A stretch of 64,000 bases of DNA, taken from Hydrogenophaga sp. Root209. GTDB lineage: Bacteria; Pseudomonadota; Gammaproteobacteria; Burkholderiales; Burkholderiaceae_C. The stretch is taken from the NCBI RefSeq assembly GCF_001428625.1, contig NZ_LMIE01000029.1, forward strand, positions 1 to 64,000. Reading direction: 5' to 3'. Every line of letters starts with the position of its first letter. The first letter of the stretch is position 1. The notes under the pieces are model-generated. The model was not told the origin of the DNA and ran no database searches. It saw nothing but the letters and a program-made list of their open reading frames with translations. This document shows positions 52,786 to 62,012 of the stretch, in pieces. A program made the translations under genes and the position numbers.

Positions 52786-53835
52786 TCAAACAACAACGGG
52801 CTCAGTCTCCAGCAAGATCCCGAACCGCTCATACACACTGGTCTGGATCGCCTTGGCCAGCGTCATCACCTCGCCACCAGTGGCGCCCCCCCGGTTCACC
52901 AGCACCAGCGCCTGCCGCTCGTACACCCCCGCATTGCCCACGCCCTTGCCCTTCCAGCCACAGGCGTCGATCAACCAGCCGGCGGCCAACTTGATGCTGC
53001 CATCGGCCATCGGGTAGTGAACCACCTTGGGTTCGCGCGCAATGATGTCGGCACACTGCTCGGTGGTCACCGTCGGGTTCTTGAAAAAACTGCCCGCGTT
53101 GCCGATCACCGCCGGGTCCGGCAGCTTGGCGCGGCGGATCGCGCAGACCCAATCGAAGATCTGCTGCGCGTTCGGTGAGGAAATGCCGGTATCTGCCATC
53201 TTGCGGTCCAGATCGGCATAGCCCAGCACCGGCTTCCACGGCTTGGGCAGCCAGAAACGCACGTGCGTGATGAGCGCGCGGCCTGCCAGACCCAGACCCT
53301 TGGCGCCCGCTGGCGTGTGCTTGAACACCGAATCCCGGTAGCCAAAACCACATTGCGCCGCGTTGAGCGTGAAACTCTGGCCCGTCTGCAGGTCGATGGC
53401 GTCCAGCGCATTGAAGCGGTCTTGCAACTCCACGCCGTAGGCCCCGATGTTCTGCACCGGCGAGGCGCCCACCGTGCCCGGAATCAGCGCCAGGTTTTCC
53501 AGCCCGGGGTACCCCTGCTCCAGCGTCCAGCGCACGAACTCGTGCCAGTCTTCACCCGCACCGGCCTCCACCACCCAACCCTTGGCGGTTTCCTCCACCA
53601 GGCGCCGCCCGGTGATTTCGACCTTGATCACCAACTGCTTGATGTCGCCCGTGATCACCAGGTTGCTGCCGCCACCCAGCACGAAAGCCGGCGCGCCCGA
53701 GCCGGCGCGCACATCCTGATCGGCCAGCAGCGCCAGCACGTCGTCCGTCGAGCGAACGCGCACCAGGCGCTGCGCCCGGGCAACGATGCCAAAAGTGTTA
53801 TATGGCTGGAGCGCCACGTTGTTCTCGACTACCAT
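52786..53835 (-). CDS. murB: UDP-N-acetylenolpyruvoylglucosamine reductase
   Basis: A 349-residue FAD enzyme reducing UDP-GlcNAc-enolpyruvate in peptidoglycan synthesis. Motifs: [25 protein letters not shown] (FAD), [29 protein letters not shown], and the catalytic Ser in [11 protein letters not shown]. Type I MurB length. It is divergent from yajQ with a 40-bp gap and convergent with argG. Confidence 0.96.
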   Translation of the reverse strand: MVVENNVALQPYNTFGIVARAQRLVRVRSTDDVLALLADQDVRAGSGAPAFVLGGGSNLVITGDIKQLVIKVEITGRRLVEETAKGWVVEAGAGEDWHEFVRWTLEQGYPGLENLALIPGTVGASPVQNIGAYGVELQDRFNALDAIDLQTGQSFTLNAAQCGFGYRDSVFKHTPAGAKGLGLAGRALITHVRFWLPKPWKPVLGYADLDRKMADTGISSPNAQQIFDWVCAIRRAKLPDPAVIGNAGSFFKNPTVTTEQCADIIAREPKVVHYPMADGSIKLAAGWLIDACGWKGKGVGNAGVYERQALVLVNRGGATGGEVMTLAKAIQTSVYERFGILLETEPVVV

Positions 53836-53875
53836 TCTTCAATTCTCTCATTCACCTTTTTGCAAGACCTCCAGC

Positions 53876-54361
53876 ATGCCCTCTTTTGACACCGTTCTTG
53901 AAGCCGATTTCGTGGAAGTGAAAAATGCGGTCGATCAGGTTGCGCGCGAAATCGGAACCCGCTTTGATTTCAAGGGCACGAGCGCGGCCATCGAGCTCAA
54001 GGACAAGGAAATCATCCTGCACGGCGACGCTGATTTCCAGCTCCAGCAAATTGACGACGTGCTGCGCAGCAAACTGACCAAACGCGGCGTGGACGCACGT
54101 TTCCTCGATGTGGGCAAGGTCGAGAAGGTCGGTGGCGACAAGGTCAAGCAGGTGGTGAAGGTGCGCAACGGCGTCAGCACCGAAGACGGCAAGAAGATCC
54201 AGCAAGCCATCAAAGGCAGCAAGCTCAAGGTGCAGGGCGCCATCCAGGGTGACGCGGTGCGTGTGACGGGGGCAAAGCGTGACGACCTGCAAGCCGCCAT
54301 GGCGCTGATCAAGTCCGAGCTAAAAGACCTGCCGCTCTCTTTCAACAATTTTCGCGACTGA
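53876..54361 (+). CDS. yajQ: YajQ family cyclic-di-GMP/nucleotide-binding protein
   Basis: A 161-residue UPF0234 protein: [37 protein letters not shown], then [48 protein letters not shown]. Two RNP-like folds bind RNA or nucleotides; a YajQ homologue in Xanthomonas binds cyclic di-GMP. It starts 40 bp from murB, divergent. The next gene follows by 6 bp. Confidence 0.94.
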   Translation: MPSFDTVLEADFVEVKNAVDQVAREIGTRFDFKGTSAAIELKDKEIILHGDADFQLQQIDDVLRSKLTKRGVDARFLDVGKVEKVGGDKVKQVVKVRNGVSTEDGKKIQQAIKGSKLKVQGAIQGDAVRVTGAKRDDLQAAMALIKSELKDLPLSFNNFRD

Positions 54362-54367
54362 GGTCTT

Positions 54368-55012
54368 GTGCGCTTCGTCGCTTCAACGCTGTCCGCGCTG
54401 GCGATGCTGGCCGGTCCGGCCGTTGCTCAGCAGGTAGCGCTCTCGGGCGTGGCGGGCGGCAAGGCCCTTGTCACCATCGACGCGGCAGCGCCGCGCTTCC
54501 TGAGCCCGGGCCAGGCGCATCAGGGCGTGAAGCTGCTGAGCATGCAGGGCGAGACGGCTGTGATCGAAATCAATGGCCAGCGCCAGACCCTGCGCGTGGG
54601 CGACGCGCCGGTCAGCCTGGGCCAAGCGAAGACCGACGCTGGTGGGAAACGCGTCGTGCTCACCGCCGACGCCCAAGGGCACTTCATGCCCCCCGGCCAG
54701 ATCAACGGCAGGCAGGTCCAGTTCATGGTGGACACGGGCGCCACGCAGGTGATCCTGAGCGAATCGGACGCCAAGCGCATCAACCTCAAGTACGAGCAGG
54801 GCCGAAAAGTGAATGTGAGCACGGCCAACGGCGGGGTCGTCGGCTATCAGGTGCGCCTGGATTCGGTGCGCATTGGCGAAGCGCAGGTGTTTGACGTGAC
54901 CGCCATCGTGCTGCCTCAACCGATGGCCTTCGTGCTGCTGGGCAACAGCTTTCTCTCGCGCTTCCAGATGCAGCGCACCAACGACCAGCTCACGCTCGAC
55001 CGTCGGTATTAA
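54368..55012 (+). CDS. Exported retropepsin-like aspartic protease
   Basis: A 214-residue protein beginning at GTG 54368 with a signal peptide (RFVASTLSALAMLAGPAVAQ). The C-terminal half is a single-lobe clan AA aspartic protease: VQFMVDTGATQVILSESDAKRI with the DTGA active site near residue 121 and FVLLGNSFLSRFQ near the end (TIGR02281-like). Probably periplasmic and active as a dimer. It follows yajQ by 6 bp. Confidence 0.88.
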   Translation: MRFVASTLSALAMLAGPAVAQQVALSGVAGGKALVTIDAAAPRFLSPGQAHQGVKLLSMQGETAVIEINGQRQTLRVGDAPVSLGQAKTDAGGKRVVLTADAQGHFMPPGQINGRQVQFMVDTGATQVILSESDAKRINLKYEQGRKVNVSTANGGVVGYQVRLDSVRIGEAQVFDVTAIVLPQPMAFVLLGNSFLSRFQMQRTNDQLTLDRRY

Positions 55013-55023
55013 CAAGGGAGACA

Positions 55024-55100
55024 CCCCCGCGGCGCTTCGCGCCACCCCCTCAAGGGGGCAACACCAGCGGCCTGGCGGAGCCAGTTCCGCGGTGTTTCTG
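55024..55100. repeat. Intergenic palindromic repeat (Comamonadaceae-type)
   Basis: The convergent gap contains CCCCCTCAAGGGGG, then GGCAACACCAGCGGCCTGGC and GGTTCCGCGGTGTTTCTGG-like text (here AGTTCCGCGG). I recognise this composition from recurring intergenic elements of Comamonadaceae; this is from memory. It could act as a bidirectional transcription stop. Confidence 0.5.
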
Positions 55101-55102
55101 GA

Positions 55103-55462
55103 TCAAACTTTCTGCGCGCCGGTGACGACGATTTCAATGCGCCACGCGGCGTTCGCCAGCGCTGCTTGCACCGTTGCCCGTGGCGGTGCGGTGCCCGGCA
55201 CCACCCAGGCATCCCACACTTCGTTCATCACGCCGATGTCCTGAATATCGGCCAGAAAGATCTGCGCTCGCAGGATGCGCGACTTGTCGCTGCCGGCCTC
55301 CAGCAAGCGCTGCTGCACCTGCTCCAGCACGTCCTGCGTCTGGCCGCGAATGTCGGTATCGCCTCGCTCGGGAACCATGCCCGCGAGGTAGACAACGCCG
55401 TTGAACACGGCCGCTTCGCTGTAGCGAGCGGCCACGCCGATGCGCGTGATGTGCTGACTCAT
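55103..55462 (-). CDS. RidA/YjgF family protein
   Basis: A 119-residue Rid-family protein: AVFNGVVYLAGMVPERG, then IRGQTQDVLEQVQQRLLEAGSDKSRILRAQIFLADIQDIGVMNEVWDAWV and PPRATVQAALANAAWRIEIVVTG. The Arg of the active-site PPR-ATV motif, which hydrolyses enamine/imine intermediates, is present. The start overlaps the plsY stop (ATGA). Confidence 0.92.
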   Translation of the reverse strand: MSQHITRIGVAARYSEAAVFNGVVYLAGMVPERGDTDIRGQTQDVLEQVQQRLLEAGSDKSRILRAQIFLADIQDIGVMNEVWDAWVVPGTAPPRATVQAALANAAWRIEIVVTGAQKV

Positions 55463-56088
55463 GACTTCTTCGCCCCCAGTTTGCTTTCCTTGCCGGCCAG
55501 CAGCCGGTTGATGTTTTCCGAATGCCGCCACACCAGCAGCAGGCCCATGACCGCGAGACTCAACACCATCGCGCCGGGGGCGTTCCAGGCCACGCGGTGA
55601 CCCAGCAGAAAAAACGCCGGTGCAAACACCGCGGTGACGATGGACGCCAGCGAGGAGTAACGAAAGAACGCGGCGATGATCACCCAGGTGGCCAGCGCGG
55701 CCAGCCCCAACCAGGGCTGGAAGCCAAAGATCACGCCGGCTGCCGTGGCCACGCCCTTGCCGCCCTGGAAGCGGAAGAACACCGGGTAGAGGTGGCCCAG
55801 GAAAGCCGCGAGGCCAACCAGCGCCACCGTGCCGTCGCCCAGTCCGTAGGCCTCGCCCCACCACTTCACCACCACCACCGGCAGCCAGCCCTTGAGCGCA
55901 TCGAGCAAAAGTGTGATCGCCGCGGCCGCCTTGTTGCCGGAACGCAGCACGTTGGTGGCGCCGGGGTTCTTGCTGCCATAGGTGCGCGGGTCGTTCAGGC
56001 CCATGGACCGGCTCACGAGCACGGCAAACGACAGCGAGCCGATCAGATAAGCAGCCACAGTGGCCAACAGGGGATAGAGCAATGGCAA
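55459..56088 (-). CDS. plsY: Glycerol-3-phosphate acyltransferase PlsY
   Basis: A 209-residue multi-pass inner-membrane enzyme transferring acyl from acyl-phosphate to glycerol-3-phosphate. Conserved: YLIGSLSFAVLVSRSMGLNDPRTYGSKNPGATNVLRSGNKAAAAITLLLDALKGWL and GHLYPVFFRFQGGKGVATAAGV. It lies 78 bp after ybaK and overlaps the RidA gene. Confidence 0.95.
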   Translation of the reverse strand: MPLLYPLLATVAAYLIGSLSFAVLVSRSMGLNDPRTYGSKNPGATNVLRSGNKAAAAITLLLDALKGWLPVVVVKWWGEAYGLGDGTVALVGLAAFLGHLYPVFFRFQGGKGVATAAGVIFGFQPWLGLAALATWVIIAAFFRYSSLASIVTAVFAPAFFLLGHRVAWNAPGAMVLSLAVMGLLLVWRHSENINRLLAGKESKLGAKKS

Positions 56089-56166
56089 CGAAGTCTCCTC
56101 GGTGGTTCGGGCCGCGCTCTGAAGGGCAAGAGCAGGCTGGGTAAGCAGGCAGGGTAGGCGGGCTGG

Positions 56167-56658
56167 CTATTCTGCCAGTGCGCAATCCACCGGCTTGGCA
56201 GCCAGGGGGCCGATGAGCACGGCCGGATCGATGCCCACCAGATACCCGCGACGCCCGCCGTTGATCCAGATGCGCGGCAGCGTCAACACCGCGGCTTCCA
56301 CGTAGACCGGCATGGCGCGCTTCAGACCAAACGGCGACGTGCCGCCCACGAAGTAACCGCTGTGGCGGTTGGCCACCTCGGGCTTGCAGGGCTCGACCGA
56401 CTTCGCGCCGATCTGCCGTGCCAGGTTCTTGGTCGACACCGTGCGGTTGCCGTGCATCAACACCGCCAGCGGCTTGGCAGCCTCGTCCTGCATGATCAAG
56501 GTCTTGACCACGGCGAATGGATCAAGTCCCAACACCTGTGCGCTGTGCTGCGCGCCACCGTGCTCCAGGTATTCGTAGCTGTACTCGGTGAACACCACGC
56601 CGTGCGCCTTCAGCCAGGCGGTGGCGGGCGTTTCACTGACGTGGGACTTCTTGGCCAA
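56167..56658 (-). CDS. ybaK: Cys-tRNA(Pro)/Cys-tRNA deacylase YbaK
   Basis: A 163-residue YbaK/EbsC protein: VVFTEYSYEYLEHGGAQHSAQVLGLDPFAVVKTLIMQ, then VSTKNLARQIGAKSVEPCKPEVANRHSGYFVGGTSPFG and the key Lys near residue 49. It clears Cys mis-charged on tRNA-Pro. It lies 8 bp after the aldo/keto reductase gene. Confidence 0.93.
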   Translation of the reverse strand: MAKKSHVSETPATAWLKAHGVVFTEYSYEYLEHGGAQHSAQVLGLDPFAVVKTLIMQDEAAKPLAVLMHGNRTVSTKNLARQIGAKSVEPCKPEVANRHSGYFVGGTSPFGLKRAMPVYVEAAVLTLPRIWINGGRRGYLVGIDPAVLIGPLAAKPVDCALAE

Positions 56659-56666
56659 GCGTCAGC

Positions 56667-57719
56667 TCACTGCGCGGGATCCCTGCGCTCCCAGCGGATC
56701 TTGTCGATCTCGGTCAGCAGCTCAGGCGACAGTGTTGTGCCCCAGGCGTCCAGGCATTCGTCGAGCTGGGTCAGTGAGGTCACGCCAATGATGGTGCTGG
56801 CCACGCGCCAGTTGGTGTAGCAGAAGGCCAGAGCCATCTGCGAAGGCGTAAGGCCATGGTCGCGCGCCAGGGCGTTGTAGCGGCGTGCCGCGTCCAGCGC
56901 TTCGGGCCGGCCCCAGCGCTGCTTGCGCATGGATTCAAAAATCGCCATGCGCCCGGCATCGCCCACCAGACCGGTCTCGTCGTACTTGCCACTGAGCAAG
57001 CCGAAGCCCAGCGGCGAATAGGCCAGCAGCGACACACCCAGGCGATGGCAGGTTTCGTCCAGCCCGTTCTCGTAACTGCGGTTGATCAGGCAATACGGGT
57101 TCTGCACCGTGGCCACGCGCGGCAAGCCGTGCTGCTCGGCCAGGCGCACGAACTCGTGCACGCCGTAGGGCGATTCGTTGGACAGGCCGATGGCCTTGAC
57201 CTTGCCCGCCTTCACCAGCTCGGCCATCGCCTCCAGTTGCTCCAGTATCGATGCGCAGGGCTTGTCCTTCGACGGATCGAAGGACAGCAGTCCAAACGCC
57301 GGCACATTGCGCGCGGGCCAGTGAATCTGGTACAGGTCGATGGTCTCGGTTTGAAGACGGCGCAGGCTGTTTTCACAGGCCTTGATGATTTCCGCCTTGC
57401 TCACGCCCGAGTTTTCGCCGCGAATCCACGGCATGCCGCGCGATGGGCCTGCCACCTTGGTGGCCAGCACCACCTTGGCCCGAAGACTTGCATTCTTGGC
57501 GAACCAGTTGCCGAGGATGGTTTCTGTGGCGCCACAGGTCTCGGCACGCGCCGGCACCGAATACATCTCGGCCGCGTCAAGGAAGTTGATGCCGCGTTCG
57601 ATCGATCGATCAAGGATGTTGTGCGCGTTGGTTTCATCGACCTGTTCACCAAATGTCATGGTGCCCAGGCAGATCGGTGGTACGTGCAGCGCGCTCGCGC
57701 CCAATGGAACATTTTTCAT
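56667..57719 (-). CDS. Aldo/keto reductase (Tas-like)
   Basis: A 350-residue NADPH-dependent aldo/keto reductase with the TIM-barrel signature: ICLGTMTFGEQVDETNAHNILDRSIERGINFLDAAEMYSVP (catalytic Asp/Tyr), VLATKVAG (Lys), ETIDLYQIHWP (His) and GLSNESPYGV. The length and the WPARNVPAFGLL insertion fit Tas-type proteins. ATG 57719 begins at MKNVPLGAS; the longer upstream frame runs into the promoter. Confidence 0.92.
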   Translation of the reverse strand: MKNVPLGASALHVPPICLGTMTFGEQVDETNAHNILDRSIERGINFLDAAEMYSVPARAETCGATETILGNWFAKNASLRAKVVLATKVAGPSRGMPWIRGENSGVSKAEIIKACENSLRRLQTETIDLYQIHWPARNVPAFGLLSFDPSKDKPCASILEQLEAMAELVKAGKVKAIGLSNESPYGVHEFVRLAEQHGLPRVATVQNPYCLINRSYENGLDETCHRLGVSLLAYSPLGFGLLSGKYDETGLVGDAGRMAIFESMRKQRWGRPEALDAARRYNALARDHGLTPSQMALAFCYTNWRVASTIIGVTSLTQLDECLDAWGTTLSPELLTEIDKIRWERRDPAQ

Positions 57720-57903
57720 GCAATTTTTTGTAAAGTCAGGATGGAAGTGATGCCAAAGCGATAGGCCAAGGTATAAGTTTAGAGCGCATCGGGTTGCGCT
57801 GCAGTCACCATCAACACATCCTTGATGTTTGACGATGGAGCCGCCATCGCACCGAAGCCATTTGTCATTTCCATCCATCAACAACGCCAGTGGAGCATTG
57901 AAC

Positions 57904-58575
57904 ATGAATCAACTTACAAACATCACCCGTGGTCTGACCATCACCGCCCTGGCTGCAGCCATGGCACTCAGCGGCTGCGCCAACATGAGTGAAACCCAGA
58001 CCGATTCGGCCAAGGGTGCCGGCATCGGCGCACTGGCTGGCGTGCTGCTGGGTGCTGCCACCGGCGGCTCCAAGGGTGCGGCCAAGGGCGCGGTCATCGG
58101 TGCAGGCGCTGGCGCCTTGGGCGGCTACATCTGGTCGACCAAGATGCAGGAGCAGAAGCGCGCCATGGAAGCCGCCACCGCCGGCACCGGCATCGGTGTG
58201 AGCCAGACCTCTGACAACCGCCTCAAGCTGGACGTGCCGGCCGACGCGGGTTTTGCCACCGGCAGCTCCACCGTGAGCCCCACGCTGCAGCGCGTGCTCG
58301 GCCAGTTCGCCAACACGCTCAACGCCAACCCGGTGACCGCGATTGCCATCGTCGGCCACACCGACAGCACCGGCAGCGATGCGGTGAACAACCCGCTGTC
58401 GTTCAACCGCGCCAACAGCACGCGCGACTACCTCGTGGCCCGCGGCGTGTCGCCAGCCCGCTTCGCCACCGACGGCCGCGGTTCGCGCGAGCCGATCGCC
58501 GACAACAGCACGGCCGCTGGCCGCGCACAAAACCGCCGCGTGGAAATCTACGTGGCCGAGCCCGCAGCGCGCTGA
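57904..58575 (+). CDS. OmpA-family peptidoglycan-binding lipoprotein
   Basis: A 223-residue lipoprotein with signal and lipobox (ALAAAMALSGCAN, Cys25). Next is a Gly-rich segment (GIGALAGVLLGAATGGSKGAAKGAVIGAGAGALGGYIW) of glycine-zipper type, then a C-terminal OmpA domain (IAIVGHTDSTGSDAVNNPLSFNRANSTRDYLVARGV and GRAQNRRVEIYV) that binds peptidoglycan. It probably anchors the outer membrane to the wall. A strong terminator follows at 58592. Confidence 0.93.
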   Translation: MNQLTNITRGLTITALAAAMALSGCANMSETQTDSAKGAGIGALAGVLLGAATGGSKGAAKGAVIGAGAGALGGYIWSTKMQEQKRAMEAATAGTGIGVSQTSDNRLKLDVPADAGFATGSSTVSPTLQRVLGQFANTLNANPVTAIAIVGHTDSTGSDAVNNPLSFNRANSTRDYLVARGVSPARFATDGRGSREPIADNSTAAGRAQNRRVEIYVAEPAAR

Positions 58576-58591
58576 TCCATCCTCCCTCCCG

Positions 58592-58619
58592 AAAAGCCCG
58601 GCAGCCGCCGGGCTTTTTT
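58592..58619 (+). terminator. Intrinsic terminator after OmpA-type gene
   Basis: AAAAGCCCGGC-AGCC-GCCGGGCTTTTTT: a perfect 11-bp stem including A/T pairs and a T-run, 17 bp after the stop. As it is symmetric it may also serve the convergent acyl-CoA synthetase gene. Confidence 0.93.
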
Positions 58620-58632
58620 CTGGGGTGTCGGC

Positions 58633-60375
58633 TCAGGCCCGCAAGGACGCCCGCGCCTCTTCCTGCAAACGCAACACCCGCCGCTGCACCTTGCCCGTGG
58701 TGGTCATGGGAAGCGAGTCGATGAACTCGATCTCTTTCGGGTATTCATAAGGCGCGAGTTTGCCCTTCACATGCGCCTGCAGTTGCTTCACCAGTTCATC
58801 GCCCGCCACATGGCCGGGCGCCAGCACCACATAGGCCTTGACCACCGCGCCGCGCTCGGCATCGGGTTTGGGCACCACCGCCGCATTGGCCACCGCCGGG
58901 TGCTTCACGAGGCAGTTCTCGATCTCGCTCGGCCCGATGCGGTAACCCGCGGCCTTGAACACATCGTCGGCACGGCCCTGATACCAGAGGTACCCATCGG
59001 CGTCGCGCGTGGCCATGTCGCCCGTGCGGCACCAGCTGTTGGACATGTCACCGGTGTACTTGGCCCGGGTCGACGCCTCGTTCTTCCAGTAGCCCAGGAA
59101 AAAGATCGGGTCGGGGTCGCCATGCACGTCGAGCCGGTGCACCGCCACATCGCCCGGCACGCCCACCGGGCACTCGTTGCCCTCTTCGTCGATCACCGCC
59201 ACGCGGTGACCGGGGTAGCCCTTGCCCATGCTGCCCGGCCTGGCTGGGTAGAGGCGCGCGCAGTTGCCGACGATGTAATTGATCTCGGTCTGACCGAACA
59301 TCTCGTTCACGGTCACGCCGAGCTGGTCGCGGCAGTACGCAAACACCGCGTCGCCCACCGCCTCGCCTGCGCTCATGAGGCCTTCCAGCTTGAAGCGATA
59401 GTGCTTCTTCGGCGTGGGAATGGCCTTCATCATGGCCTTGAGCGCGGTGGGAAACAGAAAGCTGTGCGTGACACCGTGGCGCTCGATCAACTCGAACGCG
59501 GTCTGCGGACCAAAGCGTCCGTTGAACGCGACGATGGGCCGGCCGAAATACAGCGTGGGCAGCAGCGCGTCCATGAGGCCTCCGGTCCAGGCCCAGTCGG
59601 CTGGCGACCAGAACACCGCCGTGGAAGGCGCCGAGGCATTGAACGGGTCGAAGCCGAACCAGTTCTGGCTGCACACGAAACCGGTGAGGTTGCCGATGAG
59701 TGCCCGGTGGGGGATCAACGCGCCCTTGGGATTGCCGGTGGTGCCGCTGGTGTAGATGAGCACGGCGGCCTCGTCGGCCAGCGTGTTGACCGGTGTGAAC
59801 TCCGCCGGCTCCTGCGCCAGCAGCTCGGTCCAGTCGAGATCGGCGCGCATGCCTTCGGGCGTGCCGTCACCGTCCACCCCGATCACGCAGCGCAGCAGCG
59901 GGCAGTCGTCACGCACACCCAGGAGCGCGGGCATGGAGGGCTGGTCGCAAATGGCCACGACCGCTTCGCTGTCCTGCAACCGGAACTCCAGCGCCTCGGG
60001 CCCAAACAGCTGCGACAACGGCATGCCCACCGCGCCCATTTGCAGCACCGCCATGTAAGCCACTGCGGTCTCGAAACGCTGCGGCAGCACGATGGCCACG
60101 CGGTCACCGCGCTGCACGCCCATCGCGACCAGTGCGTTGGACAATCGGTTCGCCTGGTCAAGCAGCTCGGCGTAGCTGTGGCGCCGATCTTTCTGCTGGG
60201 GCGCGCACGCGGTCACGGCCGTGTCGCTGGACCGCTTGGGGTCCAGCGCCCAGCGCCGCATGCACATCTGCGCCATGTTGAAGTGTTCGGGCACCGCCCA
60301 GCCAAAGCGGCTGTGCAGCGCGTCGTACAGGTCGATGGGGGTGCTTGTCTTGTCTCTGGCTTGACTCGGGCGCAT
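58633..60375 (-). CDS. AMP-dependent acyl-CoA synthetase
   Basis: A 580-residue adenylate-forming enzyme activating a carboxylate (probably medium-chain or aryl) with ATP and CoA. Motifs: AVLIYTSGTTGNPKGALIPHRAL (P-loop), NEMFGQTEINYIVGN, YWKNEASTRAKY..WCRTGDMATRDADGYLWYQGRADDVFKAAGYRIGPSEIE and the C-terminal Lys region PMTTTGKVQRRVLR. ATG 60375. It is divergent from the alpha/beta hydrolase with only 36 bp between. Confidence 0.92.
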   Translation of the reverse strand: MRPSQARDKTSTPIDLYDALHSRFGWAVPEHFNMAQMCMRRWALDPKRSSDTAVTACAPQQKDRRHSYAELLDQANRLSNALVAMGVQRGDRVAIVLPQRFETAVAYMAVLQMGAVGMPLSQLFGPEALEFRLQDSEAVVAICDQPSMPALLGVRDDCPLLRCVIGVDGDGTPEGMRADLDWTELLAQEPAEFTPVNTLADEAAVLIYTSGTTGNPKGALIPHRALIGNLTGFVCSQNWFGFDPFNASAPSTAVFWSPADWAWTGGLMDALLPTLYFGRPIVAFNGRFGPQTAFELIERHGVTHSFLFPTALKAMMKAIPTPKKHYRFKLEGLMSAGEAVGDAVFAYCRDQLGVTVNEMFGQTEINYIVGNCARLYPARPGSMGKGYPGHRVAVIDEEGNECPVGVPGDVAVHRLDVHGDPDPIFFLGYWKNEASTRAKYTGDMSNSWCRTGDMATRDADGYLWYQGRADDVFKAAGYRIGPSEIENCLVKHPAVANAAVVPKPDAERGAVVKAYVVLAPGHVAGDELVKQLQAHVKGKLAPYEYPKEIEFIDSLPMTTTGKVQRRVLRLQEEARASLRA

Positions 60376-60410
60376 GGTGTGTCTCGGTCTCGTTCTCTAT
60401 GATCCGACGA

Positions 60411-61328
60411 ATGTACCAAGCACTGAGAGCCTCACGCAGCGAATTCGTCCCGGTCCGCAATCTGAACTACCACGTGCGCACATGGGGTCAGCGCAGCGAT
60501 ACCGTGGCGCCATTGGTGCTGGTACATGGCTGGATGGATGTGGCGGCTTCGTGGCAGTTTGTGGTGGACGCGCTGCAGACCGAGCGCTGGATCATCGCGC
60601 CCGACTGGCGCGGCTTCGGCCACACCCGGCTCGAAGGACCGGCAGTCGACAGCTACTGGTTCCCCGACTACATGGCCGATCTCGACGCCCTGCTCGATCA
60701 CTACGTCGGCGAGCGCCAGGTCGATCTGGTGGGCCACAGCATGGGCGGCAACATTGCCATGATGTACGCGGGCGTTCGGCCCCACCGCATCGAGCACCTG
60801 GTGAACCTGGAAGGCTTCGGCATGCCCGAGACGAGGCCCGCGCAGGCGCCCGGCCGCTATGCGCAGTGGATGGATGAGATCAAGAGCGTTCAACGTGGCG
60901 GCAAGGCGCTCAAGAGCTACCCCGACGCCGAGGGCGTGGCGCGTCGACTCATGAAAACCAACCCGAGACTGGTGCAAGACAAGGCCGACTGGTTGGCCCA
61001 ACAATGGGCGGCGCCCAACGCACAGGGCGAGTGGGAGATTCTGGGCGACGCGGCGCACAAGGTGACCAGCGCCCACCTGTACCGCCTGGACGAAGCGCTG
61101 GAGATCTACCGGCGCATCAGCGCGCCGGTGTTGTCGGTCACCGCCAGTGACGACAGCCTGGGGCAGTGGTGGAAGGGCACCTTCACTTTGGCCCAGTACC
61201 TGGAACGCGTTCGTGCCGTGCCGCGGCTGGAAAGCGCCGTGGTGCAGGAGGCGGGCCACATGATGCACCACGACCAGCCCGCAGAACTGGCGCGTTTGAT
61301 CGAAGCGTTCCTGAACAGCGCGCCCTGA
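60411..61328 (+). CDS. Alpha/beta hydrolase
   Basis: A 305-residue serine hydrolase: LVLVHGWMDVAASWQFVVDAL (oxyanion loop), the nucleophile elbow DLVGHSMGGNIAMMYAG (Ser about residue 115), SVTASDDSLGQW (acid region) and QEAGHMMHHDQPAEL (catalytic His). The class includes lipases, esterases and C-C hydrolases, and the substrate is not predictable. ATG 60411 is used; an in-frame ATG at 60399 is possible. Confidence 0.9.
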   Translation: MYQALRASRSEFVPVRNLNYHVRTWGQRSDTVAPLVLVHGWMDVAASWQFVVDALQTERWIIAPDWRGFGHTRLEGPAVDSYWFPDYMADLDALLDHYVGERQVDLVGHSMGGNIAMMYAGVRPHRIEHLVNLEGFGMPETRPAQAPGRYAQWMDEIKSVQRGGKALKSYPDAEGVARRLMKTNPRLVQDKADWLAQQWAAPNAQGEWEILGDAAHKVTSAHLYRLDEALEIYRRISAPVLSVTASDDSLGQWWKGTFTLAQYLERVRAVPRLESAVVQEAGHMMHHDQPAELARLIEAFLNSAP

Positions 61329-61402
61329 CCGGTCCGCGCGTGTGCGGGTTGTTGCAACCGGTTTACCTTGCGTTCAAGGGGTGGCGGGCATACTCGCGCG
61401 TT

Positions 61403-61942
61403 ATGAGATTTTTCCTACGCGCACTTTTCAGGCCCGCCGCGGTTGCCACGCTTGGCCTTCTCATGGGCGCACCGGCCATGGCGGGTGACTCGTTTCTCTG
61501 CCCGGGCTACGACCAGCCGCCAAGCGCCGATTCGGACGCTGCGCGCTACGAGGCCTTCTTTTCGCCCTACACCCACCACTGGACGCCGAACAGCGAACAC
61601 CAGCAGGTGTATGCGATCAGCGTGAGCCGCCTGCTGCCCGAAAACCGCTATTGCGGCTTCAGCCTGTTCAACAACTCGTTCGGCCAACCATCGGCCTACG
61701 CCTTCGTGGGCAAGAGCTGGCCCGGCTTCTGGCAGGCGCAGCCACAGCTCTATGTGTCGGTCAGCGCCGGCATCATCTACGGCTACGTGGGCCAATACAA
61801 GAACAAGGTACCTTTGAACGTGGGCGGCTTCGCGCCCGTGATCGTTCCCGCCCTCGGCTACCGCCTGTCACCCAAGAGCACGCTTGAGATCCAGTTGCTG
61901 GGCACCGCTGCGGTCATGTTCGGTACCACCTGGCGCTTTTGA
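61403..61942 (+). CDS. Exported protein of unknown function, possible small beta-barrel
   Basis: A 179-residue protein with a Sec signal (MRFFLRALFRPAAVATLGLLMGAPAMAG). The mature part has alternating hydrophobic strands (YAFVGKSWPGF, QLYVSVSAGIIYGYVG, VNVGGFAPVIVPALGYRL) and ends in an aromatic residue (WRF), which fits a small outer-membrane barrel, loosely PagP-like. I do not recognise the family with certainty. It stands alone between the hydrolase and prfB. Confidence 0.8.
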   Translation: MRFFLRALFRPAAVATLGLLMGAPAMAGDSFLCPGYDQPPSADSDAARYEAFFSPYTHHWTPNSEHQQVYAISVSRLLPENRYCGFSLFNNSFGQPSAYAFVGKSWPGFWQAQPQLYVSVSAGIIYGYVGQYKNKVPLNVGGFAPVIVPALGYRLSPKSTLEIQLLGTAAVMFGTTWRF

Positions 61943-62012
61943 GCGGCACGGCCGCTGGTGGCGGCATGGCGTGAGAAAATCGCGGTTTTGACATTGACCG
62001 CAGGAACACCCC

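Noticed and set aside
58771-60402. Long plus-strand open frame opposite the acyl-CoA synthetase (543 codons)
   Set aside because: Composition effect of a GC-rich gene read antisense; the synthetase motifs are on the minus strand.
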